Shown one piece after another: positions 25,350 through 32,631 of a DNA stretch of 38,053 nt. Numbering within the stretch: the first letter of the stretch is position 1; each line of letters opens with the position of its first letter. The notes beneath the pieces were generated by a model. That model was given only the letters and a program-made list of their open reading frames with translations. It did not search any database and was not told where the DNA came from. The stretch is from Mycolicibacterium peregrinum. GTDB taxonomy: Bacteria; Actinomycetota; Actinomycetes; Mycobacteriales; Mycobacteriaceae. The translations under genes and the position numbers were made by a program. Where the stretch lies: contig NZ_LZSY01000030.1 of NCBI RefSeq assembly GCF_001665625.1, forward strand, positions 1-38,053, given 5' to 3'.

Positions 25350-27251
25350 CTACACCGAACATTTGTCCCCGGTGAACAGATCACAAGTCGTCTGTAGGCC
25401 GTTGAGTACACCGGCGGGGATCGCGGAGATGAAGTCAGTGGCGCTGATGGCACGCAATGACGTGAGATCAGTGGCCTTCTGCGTGCCGATCAGCACCGCC
25501 ACGGCGTCGCCCTTGTCGGTGGAGATGGTGAACGAGTCGTCGCCGTCGCCGTACTGCCCGGCGCAGTCGGTCTGGCACGTCCCGGTCGTGGGATCGATCT
25601 TCTCGTCGAACATGTCGTTGATCCACCCGGCGGACAGCTCACGCACGGCCAGCGGGTTCTGCGGCTGCGGGAACCCGGCGATGAGGTACGCGGTGGCCTG
25701 GATCAACGGGTTGCCGCCCTGCATCGGGTCCATGTGCACGCCGCCTTCGAGCACCACGCCGGTGAACTGCCCGGGTCTGGCTTCGGTGAGCTGGTCGTTG
25801 ACGTCGCTGAACACGTTCAGGAAGTTCAGCGGCGCACCGATCTCATAGATCGGGATGTAGTCGTTCGGGTCGTCGTCACTCGGGTCAGCGGTCCCGTTCG
25901 TCTCCAGCTCGTCGAGCCGCTCCATGGCGTCGGGAATGATCGAGCCCATCGGCACCGCGTCGTAGATCACCACGCCGGCAAGGTCGTTGGGCGCATCCAG
26001 ACCCTGATCGCGCCGGCGGGTCAAACCCTCGGCGTAGTACCCGGCGACCCCAGGGGCGAACCCGCCGCCCAACGAGTGTCCGACGAGGACGAACTGCGTC
26101 GGCACATCGAGATTCTCCGGCCGGCCGGCCTTCAGCTCCGCCGTGTCCATGCTGGCGTTGAGGGCGGTGCGGTCAGGATCGAGGAACAGCTGGGCGACCG
26201 CCTCGTGCAGATTGTCTCCACCGAGCCACATGCCGTCGGCCTCGAAGGGGTTCGACGTGAACGTGGTGGTGACGACGATGCTGTTGGTCGACTGGGCCAG
26301 ATAGGAGGCGGTGTAGCTGTAGAGCGGCCCGTTGGCCAGGAAGCCGTGCTGCAGGTAGATCAACCGGGTTGGTGGCTCACCGTTGGCGGATGTGGGGAAA
26401 TACCAGTTGGATTCGACTTCATGGCCTTCGGAGATCACCAGGGTGGAGGTGCTGACCTCGACCGAGTCACGCAGGCCCGGCGGGACCACCGGGTCGCCAC
26501 CGACGATTCGTTCCAACGCGGCGACGGTATCGAACACGACACCGGTGATCACCGACAGCGGCTTGGGATAGTTCTGCGGTTCGGGATTGAGCGTCAGGGC
26601 GCCGAGGCTGCGGATCACATCGTGGATCGCCTCGATGGGATCACCGTGGGCCGGGGTGGCCGCGGCGAGGTCGACTACGCCTTCGGTTTTGGACTGTTCC
26701 GGGATGGCCGACTTCAAGACGTCCCGCAGCGTCCTCGTGACCTGGATATCGCGTTGTTGGGTTGCCGGTGCCGCACCCTCCACCGACGGATGGAGGCGCT
26801 CACGTTGCGCGGCAATGGCGGACCTGATGCTTATCGGCGGCCGGACCCGCACCTCGACGTCGCTCGAAGGCGCTTCAGCGTCGGGGCCGTCCACGACGCT
26901 CACCGGGTTCCGCTCGCCGCGGGTGACCTGCCGAATCTCGTTGCGCACCTTGGTCTGGACTGAATCGGCGAGCTGGCGGATGGGCCGTTGAGTTTCCACC
27001 CTGCGCTGTTTGGTCGTGCGCTGGGTGTCTGTGGCCGCCGTCGATAGCGCCGCTGTCGGCCGCGGCTTCACCGCGCGTGGTTTCGGTTTCTGCGTTTTCT
27101 GGTTGGACGCGTTGTGCGGGGCCGCCGGCTTCGCATCGCGCTTTGACCCGCCGTCGTCGTCGGCGTGTGCTGTCCCTGCCCCGGCGAGTACGGCCGCCGA
27201 TAGTCCGGCTGTGAAAACTCCAGCACCCACCCACGCTGCGACACGCGTCAT
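25350..27251 (-). CDS. Secreted alpha/beta hydrolase with long disordered N-terminal region
   Basis: 633 residues from ATG 27251. Signal peptide MTRVAAWVGAGVFTAGLSAA and on to GTAHA. It is followed by some 250 residues of low-complexity, basic, Ala/Pro/Arg-rich sequence (ASNQKTQKPKPRAVKPRP). The hydrolase domain has LIYLQHGFLANGPLYSYTAS, nucleophile elbow FVLVGHSLGGGF (Ser393) and GGVHMDPMQGG with the probable His. Mycobacteria encode several such exported esterase/lipase-like proteins, sometimes with PE-PPE-type hydrolase cores. Two late cysteine pairs (GTCQTDCAG, TTCDLFTGDKC) may form disulfides. Substrate unknown. Confidence 0.83.
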   Translation of the reverse strand: MTRVAAWVGAGVFTAGLSAAVLAGAGTAHADDDGGSKRDAKPAAPHNASNQKTQKPKPRAVKPRPTAALSTAATDTQRTTKQRRVETQRPIRQLADSVQTKVRNEIRQVTRGERNPVSVVDGPDAEAPSSDVEVRVRPPISIRSAIAAQRERLHPSVEGAAPATQQRDIQVTRTLRDVLKSAIPEQSKTEGVVDLAAATPAHGDPIEAIHDVIRSLGALTLNPEPQNYPKPLSVITGVVFDTVAALERIVGGDPVVPPGLRDSVEVSTSTLVISEGHEVESNWYFPTSANGEPPTRLIYLQHGFLANGPLYSYTASYLAQSTNSIVVTTTFTSNPFEADGMWLGGDNLHEAVAQLFLDPDRTALNASMDTAELKAGRPENLDVPTQFVLVGHSLGGGFAPGVAGYYAEGLTRRRDQGLDAPNDLAGVVIYDAVPMGSIIPDAMERLDELETNGTADPSDDDPNDYIPIYEIGAPLNFLNVFSDVNDQLTEARPGQFTGVVLEGGVHMDPMQGGNPLIQATAYLIAGFPQPQNPLAVRELSAGWINDMFDEKIDPTTGTCQTDCAGQYGDGDDSFTISTDKGDAVAVLIGTQKATDLTSLRAISATDFISAIPAGVLNGLQTTCDLFTGDKCSV

Positions 27252-27343
27252 TAGTCCCCCCGTTACATCGAACTCGACCTTTGTCACGCTAGCGGGGGTC
27301 GGCGCTCCGTCGGACGGGATTCGGCGAGATCGCCTCGAGAGCC

Positions 27344-27787
27344 CTAGCCGAGTTCGAGCGAATCACGCGACATCCGGAAAAAGTGTCCGGTGCCGGTGTC
27401 GGTGCAGGTGACACCCGCGGGTTGCGACTCGCACTTCATCGGTCCGGCCGAGCGCGTCTGACCGTAGGCCAGCGTAGGCATTCCGGTGTCGAAGATCGTG
27501 TCGCCGTGGCAGTGCACCTCGGGAGTGCTGCCCGGTTTCAGGCTGACGCGGTCGCCCCAGTCCAGGTGGCAGTCTGCGGGCTTGGCCGGCGGGGTGTAGG
27601 TGTGGTCCCGGATCTCGCAGACGACGCCGTTGCTGCCGTCGAAGCCGTTCGGGACCAGGCACCAGATGTTGCCCGACGGGGTGACGAACTTGGGTGGTGG
27701 CGGGCAGGCGTTCGCGGTGGCGGGAAGGGCGATGAGGGCGGCCGCCGCGGTGACGAACGGGATGAGGTGACGCGGTTGTGTGCTCAT
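27344..27787 (-). CDS. DUF6636-type secreted protein
   Basis: 147 residues from ATG 27787. Signal peptide (HLIPFVTAAAALIALPATANA). The mature domain is FVTPSGNIWCLVPN, VVCEIRDHTYTPPAKPADCH, LDWGDRVSLKPG, VHCHGDTIF, TLAYGQTRSAGPMKCESQ and VTCTDTGTGHFFRMSRDSLE, the order seen in DUF6636-like mycobacterial exported proteins; the eight cysteines (ACPPPP onward) probably form disulfides. ATG 27799 is an alternative, but 27787 puts the upstream repeat element at the same spacing as in the fusion gene (17 versus 16 nt). No Shine-Dalgarno is visible, which fits a short or leaderless mRNA. Function unknown. Confidence 0.8.
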   Translation of the reverse strand: MSTQPRHLIPFVTAAAALIALPATANACPPPPKFVTPSGNIWCLVPNGFDGSNGVVCEIRDHTYTPPAKPADCHLDWGDRVSLKPGSTPEVHCHGDTIFDTGMPTLAYGQTRSAGPMKCESQPAGVTCTDTGTGHFFRMSRDSLELG

Positions 27788-27804
27788 GGTGTTGAGCATG
27801 CGGG

Positions 27805-27837
27805 GACCGTCTTGCGGAATTCTCAATGGAATCTTGT
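27805..27837 (-). promoter_or_regulatory. Three 11-bp-spaced heptads upstream of the DUF6636 gene (SARP/BTAD-like site)
   Basis: Read on the minus strand from 27837: ACAAGATTCCA, TTGAGAATTCC, GCAAGACGGTC. These give heptads AGATTCC, AGAATTC and AGACGGT at exact 11-bp steps. The first 27 positions match the site at 30553-30585 in 21 of 27. It overlaps the end of the racemase gene. SARP-type regulators bind such direct repeats on one DNA face. Confidence 0.6.
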
Positions 27838-28611
27838 GCTGAGTTCGTCGGCGGTGGCGGCCGGTTCGGCGACGAGTTCCACTCCCCAGGCGAGCGCCGC
27901 ACCTCGCCGCATGGCTTCGGCGTCACCGCTGGTCAGATAGGTCCTTGCGGCTACTGGGCCAGTCTGTGCGGCGGGATGGCGCGCGGCGATGGCGGCGGCC
28001 AGCCGTTCGACCGGGTCGATCAGCGTGGCGTGGGGTAAGGCGTCGGCGAACCAGTCGCTTGCGGCCGGGTAGTGGGTGCACGCCAAGACCACGGCCTGGG
28101 CTCGCTGCAGCGGGGCCACGATCCGGCGCAGGTCGGCGACGAATCCCGGTGAGCCGCTGCGGCCCGCCTCGATGTGGGCCGACAACGGTTGCGCCACCCG
28201 GGACAGCACCTCGCGACCAGGCCGGGCCAGCCCGCGCCGGTAACAGCCGCTGGCGATGGTGCGGCGCCCACCGACGACACCGACGGGTCCTCGGACGTGG
28301 TCGGGCACCGACGCCAGGCCGTGACCGATGATGCCCTCCACCGGAACCGGCGCCCGGCTCAGGCGCGGAGCCACCGTGCTCGCCGCGTTACAGGCCAGCA
28401 CTGCTTCGGTGGCCCCGCGGCGAGCGAGCTCGGAGACCACGGCGCCGAGCCGGGCCGTCAGCTCCGCGCTGCGCATCCGGCCGTAGGGCGTGACTCCGGC
28501 GTCCGACCAGTACAGCACCGGCAATACGGGCACATGCCGGTCCAGTTCACGCACCAGCCCGATGCCGCCGATGCCCCAGTCGACGATGCCGAGGCACGCA
28601 GGCGGCGTCAT
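27823..28611 (-). CDS. Asp/Glu racemase superfamily protein, MurI-like with altered DSG motif
   Basis: 262 residues from ATG 28611, overlapping the fusion-gene stop (ATGA), so translation is coupled. MurI-type features include VTPYGRM (the PYG loop), catalytic cysteines Cys74 in VLACNAAST and Cys178 in VLACTHYPA, and an N-terminal glycine loop. The usual DSGxGG is VDWGIGGIG here: Ser replaced by Trp. The family interconverts L and D acidic amino acids by two-base chemistry. The altered loop suggests a substrate other than glutamate. Given the cysteine-dioxygenase-like partner, cysteine sulfinate (an aspartate analogue) is an attractive but untested guess. Confidence 0.82.
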   Translation of the reverse strand: MTPPACLGIVDWGIGGIGLVRELDRHVPVLPVLYWSDAGVTPYGRMRSAELTARLGAVVSELARRGATEAVLACNAASTVAPRLSRAPVPVEGIIGHGLASVPDHVRGPVGVVGGRRTIASGCYRRGLARPGREVLSRVAQPLSAHIEAGRSGSPGFVADLRRIVAPLQRAQAVVLACTHYPAASDWFADALPHATLIDPVERLAAAIAARHPAAQTGPVAARTYLTSGDAEAMRRGAALAWGVELVAEPAATADELSTRFH

Positions 28612-30536
28612 GGGTAGGTCAGCGGGGCCGTGAGCCCCTTGTCGAGGGGTCCGGAGTCGAAGGCCATCACCCGTTGTGACGGCGTCGCGGTCAGCAGCCG
28701 CAGCTGGGTGCCGGGGAACCGGCTGGCGAAGTACCAGCGGTACTCGTGTTCGGCGCGGATCGGATTGTGCCGCAGCATCTCCCGCCATGCCGGATGGCTG
28801 GTCAGCGCGGTCAGATCGGCGGCGAACTGCGGTCGGGCCCGACGGGTGCGCACATGCTCGAGCGCCGACCGGGCCAGCACCGGGAGTTCGCGAACCCGCA
28901 TCGGGTGCTCCACCATGTCGACCACCCAGAGCCGTCCGCCGGGCGCCAGTACCCGGCGGATCTCGGCCATCACCGGATCCCAATCCAGGTACCGGAACGA
29001 CAGAAAGCAGGTCACCACGTCGACGTGATCGTCGGGGAGGTCGAGCTGCGGACCGTCGACAGCGGTGAACCGCAGCCGGGAGCGATGCCGGCCACGGTTG
29101 CGCGCCTGGGCAAGCATGCCCGAGGAGATGTCCACGCCGATGCCGAAGTCGAGTACGTCCTCGTCGTCCAATGCACGCAACAACGCACCAGTGCCGCAGC
29201 CGATTTCAAGTACCCGTAGCCCCCGCCCGAGTTCAGCCCGGGCGTGTGCGGCGCGTTCCGACACCCACCGCCACTCGGTGCCGCGCACCCTGATGTCGGC
29301 GTAGGCACGGTCATAGAGTTCGGCCACCGGATCGTACGAGCCGACGGAACCGGCGTGGTCGGGCATGCTGAGCACCGGTGGCTGTGCTGCGGCTCCGAGG
29401 TACTTGCGGGCGGCGCCCAGTGGCCCGTGCGACTTCCGTCCCGGCGCGTCGATCAGGTAGAGGTCGGGGCGGGTTACGGGACGGCGTCCCGCCCAGGAGA
29501 ACCGGTCCTTGCGCGTCGACACCGTGGTGTAGTTGCGGTTTCCGAACGCGGGTACGCCGAACACGTTGGCGAAGAACGGCGCGAACCAGCGCGCGGTGCG
29601 GCAGGCATGAAAGTAGGCGCGGCCCGTTTCGGTGAACGGGATTGTCATCGAACGCCATTCGTGCGGTGAGAACTGCTCGGGCCAGTCGGTCGATCCGAAC
29701 ATCGGGCCGTACATTCCGGAATGGCTGATGAGGTGCAACTGGTCGATGACGCGGCCTGCCTCGGTGAGTCGGGTGAGCTGCGCGGTGAAGTCGGCCTTGT
29801 GATGGAGGCCCGACATGATGATCTCGGCATCGGGATGGGCGGCGGCCAGTTCACGCGCCATGGTCGCCGCGGCCACCGCGAACTCTGCCGATCCGCCCCG
29901 GTAGTGCGTGGTGTGGGCCACCCAGATCACCGGTGCAGCCAGTGTTTCGGGGGATATCTGGGCGAACGGGACGCGTGGGTGCGGCTCTCGTGGAATCCAG
30001 GCTCCATAGTTTCCGACCAACTCCAACCTCTCGGAGCGATCCAGATCGAACACCCGCATGCTGGTCGCGGGCGGACTGTAGAAATGCAGGGTCAATCCCC
30101 CATCCAAGCCGGCCATATCGTGGATCACCTCGCTGGTGATGCTCGTGACCTCGCCGGTGTGGTGCTCGGTGCTGCTGATGACGGAAAACCGTGGACCGTC
30201 CCAGTCGAAGCGTCGCTCCTCGAACCGGCCTTGCAGGACGATGACGAAACCGCCTGCCCCGCCGTGGTCGTGGGGTGCGCAGCGCTGCCCGGGTCGCCAC
30301 CGGGCCAGCATGATCTCGACCCCGTCATCGACGCGCAAGATCGTCCGGGAGTAGGGCTCACCGTCGTTCGGGTGGGCCGCCATGGCGGCCAGCGCCGTGC
30401 GCACACCGGTGACCCGGACCAACAGGTCCGGCCCCGGGACCTCGCCCCTGGCCGCGACGCCGGCCAAGTCGTCGAGCAGCGAATCCAGTCCGGCAGTGTC
30501 GTCGTACCGAGCCGGGAGGTGCGAAATCGTGGTCAT
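28608..30536 (-). CDS. Three-domain fusion: cysteine-dioxygenase-like cupin, caspase/CHAT-like middle domain, SAM methyltransferase
   Basis: 642 residues from ATG 30536. Residues 1-190 are a cysteine-dioxygenase-type cupin: CAPHDHGGAGGFVIVLQG (His89, His91), a third His in SEVIHDMAG (His139) and LHFYSPP with Tyr153. The Cys of the mammalian Cys-Tyr cofactor is Gly, as in bacterial enzymes. Residues 198-345 have strands APVIWVAHTTHY, DAEIIMSGLHHK, IDQLHLISHSGMYG and GRAYFHACRTARW, then VFGVPAFGNRNYTTVS. The His272 and Cys312 placement and the following helix resemble clan-CD (caspase/CHAT) folds. Residues 400-560 are a class-I methyltransferase (RVLEIGCGTGALL, GIGVDISSGML). No ribosome site precedes the ATG. 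The domain union is new to me; the middle-domain call is inference. Confidence 0.8.
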   Translation of the reverse strand: MTTISHLPARYDDTAGLDSLLDDLAGVAARGEVPGPDLLVRVTGVRTALAAMAAHPNDGEPYSRTILRVDDGVEIMLARWRPGQRCAPHDHGGAGGFVIVLQGRFEERRFDWDGPRFSVISSTEHHTGEVTSITSEVIHDMAGLDGGLTLHFYSPPATSMRVFDLDRSERLELVGNYGAWIPREPHPRVPFAQISPETLAAPVIWVAHTTHYRGGSAEFAVAAATMARELAAAHPDAEIIMSGLHHKADFTAQLTRLTEAGRVIDQLHLISHSGMYGPMFGSTDWPEQFSPHEWRSMTIPFTETGRAYFHACRTARWFAPFFANVFGVPAFGNRNYTTVSTRKDRFSWAGRRPVTRPDLYLIDAPGRKSHGPLGAARKYLGAAAQPPVLSMPDHAGSVGSYDPVAELYDRAYADIRVRGTEWRWVSERAAHARAELGRGLRVLEIGCGTGALLRALDDEDVLDFGIGVDISSGMLAQARNRGRHRSRLRFTAVDGPQLDLPDDHVDVVTCFLSFRYLDWDPVMAEIRRVLAPGGRLWVVDMVEHPMRVRELPVLARSALEHVRTRRARPQFAADLTALTSHPAWREMLRHNPIRAEHEYRWYFASRFPGTQLRLLTATPSQRVMAFDSGPLDKGLTAPLTYP

Positions 30537-30552
30537 GCCGGAACGATGACGC

Positions 30553-30585
30553 CGACACCTTGCAGGATTCTCAACGGATCCTTGC
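30553..30585 (-). promoter_or_regulatory. Three 11-bp-spaced heptads between the fusion gene and embR-like gene (SARP/BTAD-like site)
   Basis: Read on the minus strand from 30585: GCAAGGATCCG, TTGAGAATCCT, GCAAGGTGTCG, giving heptads AGGATCC, AGAATCC and AGGTGTC at 11-bp steps. It ends 16 nt before the fusion-gene ATG and lies about 61 nt from the regulator ATG on the other strand, so one site could serve both directions. Confidence 0.62.
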
Positions 30586-30646
30586 GGTAGCGCCGCCCCG
30601 CGTCACAATGGGATGCGGACCGCGCCGAACACCGGGAAGGCAGGCG

Positions 30647-31780
30647 ATGAGCGACACTGTGCTCGGGTTCGGCCTGCTGGGGCCGCTGCAGGTCACCGTG
30701 GACGACGCGAGTGTTGCGCTGGGCACGCCCAAACAGCGTGCGGTGTTGGCATTCCTGCTCATCAACCGCAATCGGGCGATCAGCACCGAATCGCTGATCG
30801 ACGCCGTCTGGGACGGCGAACCGGTGCCCGCGGCCCGCGCCACCATCCACACGCACGTCTCCAACTTGCGCCGGCTGCTCGGCGGCTCCGACCGGGATAC
30901 GCATGCCACGCTCGTCAAAGCGGCTCCCGGTTATCGGCTCAACGTAGCTGTCGGCAGGTGCGATCTGGACCGGTTCATCGCCGAGAAGTCCGCGGGGATA
31001 ACCGCCGCTGCGGCAGGGCGGTTCGAGTCAGCCGGCACGCACCTGGCCGCAGCCCTGGCTCAATGGCGTGGCGACGTCCTCGAGGATCTCCGCGGATTCC
31101 GATTCGCCGACACCTTCGCCGCGGCCCTGACCGAGGACCACGTGGTGGTGCACACCAGCCGTGCCGAAGCCGAGATCGCCTGCGGACGCGCCGCAACCGT
31201 CATCGCCGATCTCGAAGACCTCGTCGCCAGGCATCCGTACCGCGAACCCGTATGGGCTCAACTGATCACCGCCTATTACCAGGCGGAGCGGCAGTCCGAT
31301 GCGCTGGAAGCCTATCGGCGCGTCAAATCAGTGCTGGCCGAGGAACTCGGCATCGACCCCGGGCCCACGCTCAGCGCTCTGCATGCGCGGATCCTGCGTC
31401 AGGAGCGCCTCGACATCCGGCAGGTCGCCATGGCCACCGCTGCGCGCACCGTCAGCGCCGGACGCACCGCCGTCGGCCGTGGTGCGTCGGCCGCCGCGCT
31501 GCACGATGCCGACGGACGCCGATACCCGTTGAAGCCGAACGTCACCCGCATCGGTCGGCTACCCGACAACGACATCGTGCTCGACGATGCCGAGATCAGC
31601 CGCCACCATGCCGTGATCATCGACACCGGAAGCAGTTTCGTCATCACCGACCTGCAGTCGGCCAATGGTGTGCAGGTGCGGCAGGAACGCATCCATCCCA
31701 GCGCCACCGTCGGCGACGGCGACCACATCCGCATCGGCGGCCGCGAGTTCACCTTCGAACTTCGAAGCGCTGCACCGTGA
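30647..31780 (+). CDS. EmbR-like SARP regulator: winged helix, BTAD and FHA domains
   Basis: 377 residues from ATG 30647. The N-terminal OmpR-type winged helix reads LGFGLLGPLQVTVDDASVAL, GTPKQRAVLAFLLINRNRAI, then LIDAVWDGEPVPAARATIHT. The BTAD helical domain follows to about 255 (RHPYREPVWAQLITAYYQAE, VLAEELGIDPGPTLSALHAR). The C-terminal FHA domain has TRIGRLPDNDIVLDDAEISR, HHAVIIDTGSSFVITDLQSA and NGVQV. This is the order of M. tuberculosis EmbR, whose FHA domain binds the phosphorylated kinase PknH. SARPs activate from heptad repeats near -35, as found at 30553-30585. The next gene starts within its stop codon. Confidence 0.9.
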   Translation: MSDTVLGFGLLGPLQVTVDDASVALGTPKQRAVLAFLLINRNRAISTESLIDAVWDGEPVPAARATIHTHVSNLRRLLGGSDRDTHATLVKAAPGYRLNVAVGRCDLDRFIAEKSAGITAAAAGRFESAGTHLAAALAQWRGDVLEDLRGFRFADTFAAALTEDHVVVHTSRAEAEIACGRAATVIADLEDLVARHPYREPVWAQLITAYYQAERQSDALEAYRRVKSVLAEELGIDPGPTLSALHARILRQERLDIRQVAMATAARTVSAGRTAVGRGASAAALHDADGRRYPLKPNVTRIGRLPDNDIVLDDAEISRHHAVIIDTGSSFVITDLQSANGVQVRQERIHPSATVGDGDHIRIGGREFTFELRSAAP

Positions 31781-32631
31781 CATCGATCCGCAGCGGCCGA
31801 TTATGGGCTCTCATCGCCGTCTTCGCGACGCTTGCCCTTGTCGCGGGGGTCGTCGTCGGGACCCACCTCACCCGGCGCCCGAACACGGGGAGCTCTGCCC
31901 CCACCGCGTCGCTGGCCGCCGAGTTCGCCCAACTGGAAACCTCGCTGCACGCCACGGCGGGGATCGCGCTGAGTGGCGTCGGACCCGGACGGGAACCAAT
32001 GTCGTTGGGCGACTGGCAGAGCGGCCCCGCCTGGTCGACGATCAAGGTGCCGTTGATCATCGCCGCGCTGCGCGCCCAGGTGCCGCCACAGATCACCGAA
32101 GCGATGACGGCAGCTATCACCCAATCCGACAATGCCGCCGCCGAGACGATCTGGGAGAGCCTGGGCACCCCGGCCGAAGCTGCCGGCAAGGTGGAGGCGG
32201 TTCTGCGGCAGGCCGGTGACCCGACGATCGTCCAATCGCAACGCGTGCGGCCCGAGTTCAGCGCGTCGGGACAGACCGACTGGCCGCTGGCCGACCAGGC
32301 ACGGTTTACCTCGGTGGCCGTGTGCGACAAGGCGAATGCTCCGGTGTTCGACCTGATGGGCCGGGTCGAGCCCGATCAGCGGTGGGGTCTCGGCACGATC
32401 GGGGGCAGCCGGTTCAAGGGCGGCTGGGGCCCGTCACCCACGGGCGGTTACCTGGTGCGTCAGATCGGGGTGCTGACCACCCCGACCGGAACAGTGGCGG
32501 TGGCGCTGGCCGCGTTACCGCACTCGGGGAAATTCGAGGACGGCACCGCCGCACTCACCACGATGGCCAACTGGCTGCGACAACGGCTGGCCGCATTGCC
32601 CGCCGGTGACTGCCCGGCTCACCAGAGGTAG
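31777..32631 (+). CDS. Membrane-anchored or secreted serine hydrolase, class-A beta-lactamase-like
   Basis: 284 residues from GTG 31777, overlapping the regulator stop by 4 nt. An N-terminal membrane or signal helix (LWALIAVFATLALVAGVVVG) comes first. All three penicilloyl-serine motifs follow: SxxK as WSTIKVPL (Ser87, Lys90), SDN as QSDNAAAE (117-119) and KGG as FKGGWGPS (214-216). No clear Glu166-type deacylating residue is seen in the omega-loop region (DWPLADQ), so an acylation-type binding, carboxypeptidase or esterase role is as likely as beta-lactam hydrolysis. Its 3' end overlaps the kinase gene by 13 bp tail-to-tail. Confidence 0.8.
   Translation: MTSIRSGRLWALIAVFATLALVAGVVVGTHLTRRPNTGSSAPTASLAAEFAQLETSLHATAGIALSGVGPGREPMSLGDWQSGPAWSTIKVPLIIAALRAQVPPQITEAMTAAITQSDNAAAETIWESLGTPAEAAGKVEAVLRQAGDPTIVQSQRVRPEFSASGQTDWPLADQARFTSVAVCDKANAPVFDLMGRVEPDQRWGLGTIGGSRFKGGWGPSPTGGYLVRQIGVLTTPTGTVAVALAALPHSGKFEDGTAALTTMANWLRQRLAALPAGDCPAHQR

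Noticed and set aside
25734..26963. 409-codon plus-strand frame
   Set aside because: Antisense to the secreted hydrolase with its signal peptide and GHSLGG motif; no motifs of its own.
27344..27826. Longer starts for the DUF6636 gene (TTG 27826, ATG 27799)
   Set aside because: They place charged residues before the signal peptide and put the start inside or against the repeat element; ATG 27787 gives a clean signal and matching promoter spacing.
30613..32631. 672-codon plus-strand frame ending as the serine hydrolase
   Set aside because: Its first part is an Arg-rich shadow of the regulator gene; only the portion from the GTG at 31777 is real. It is not a fusion protein.
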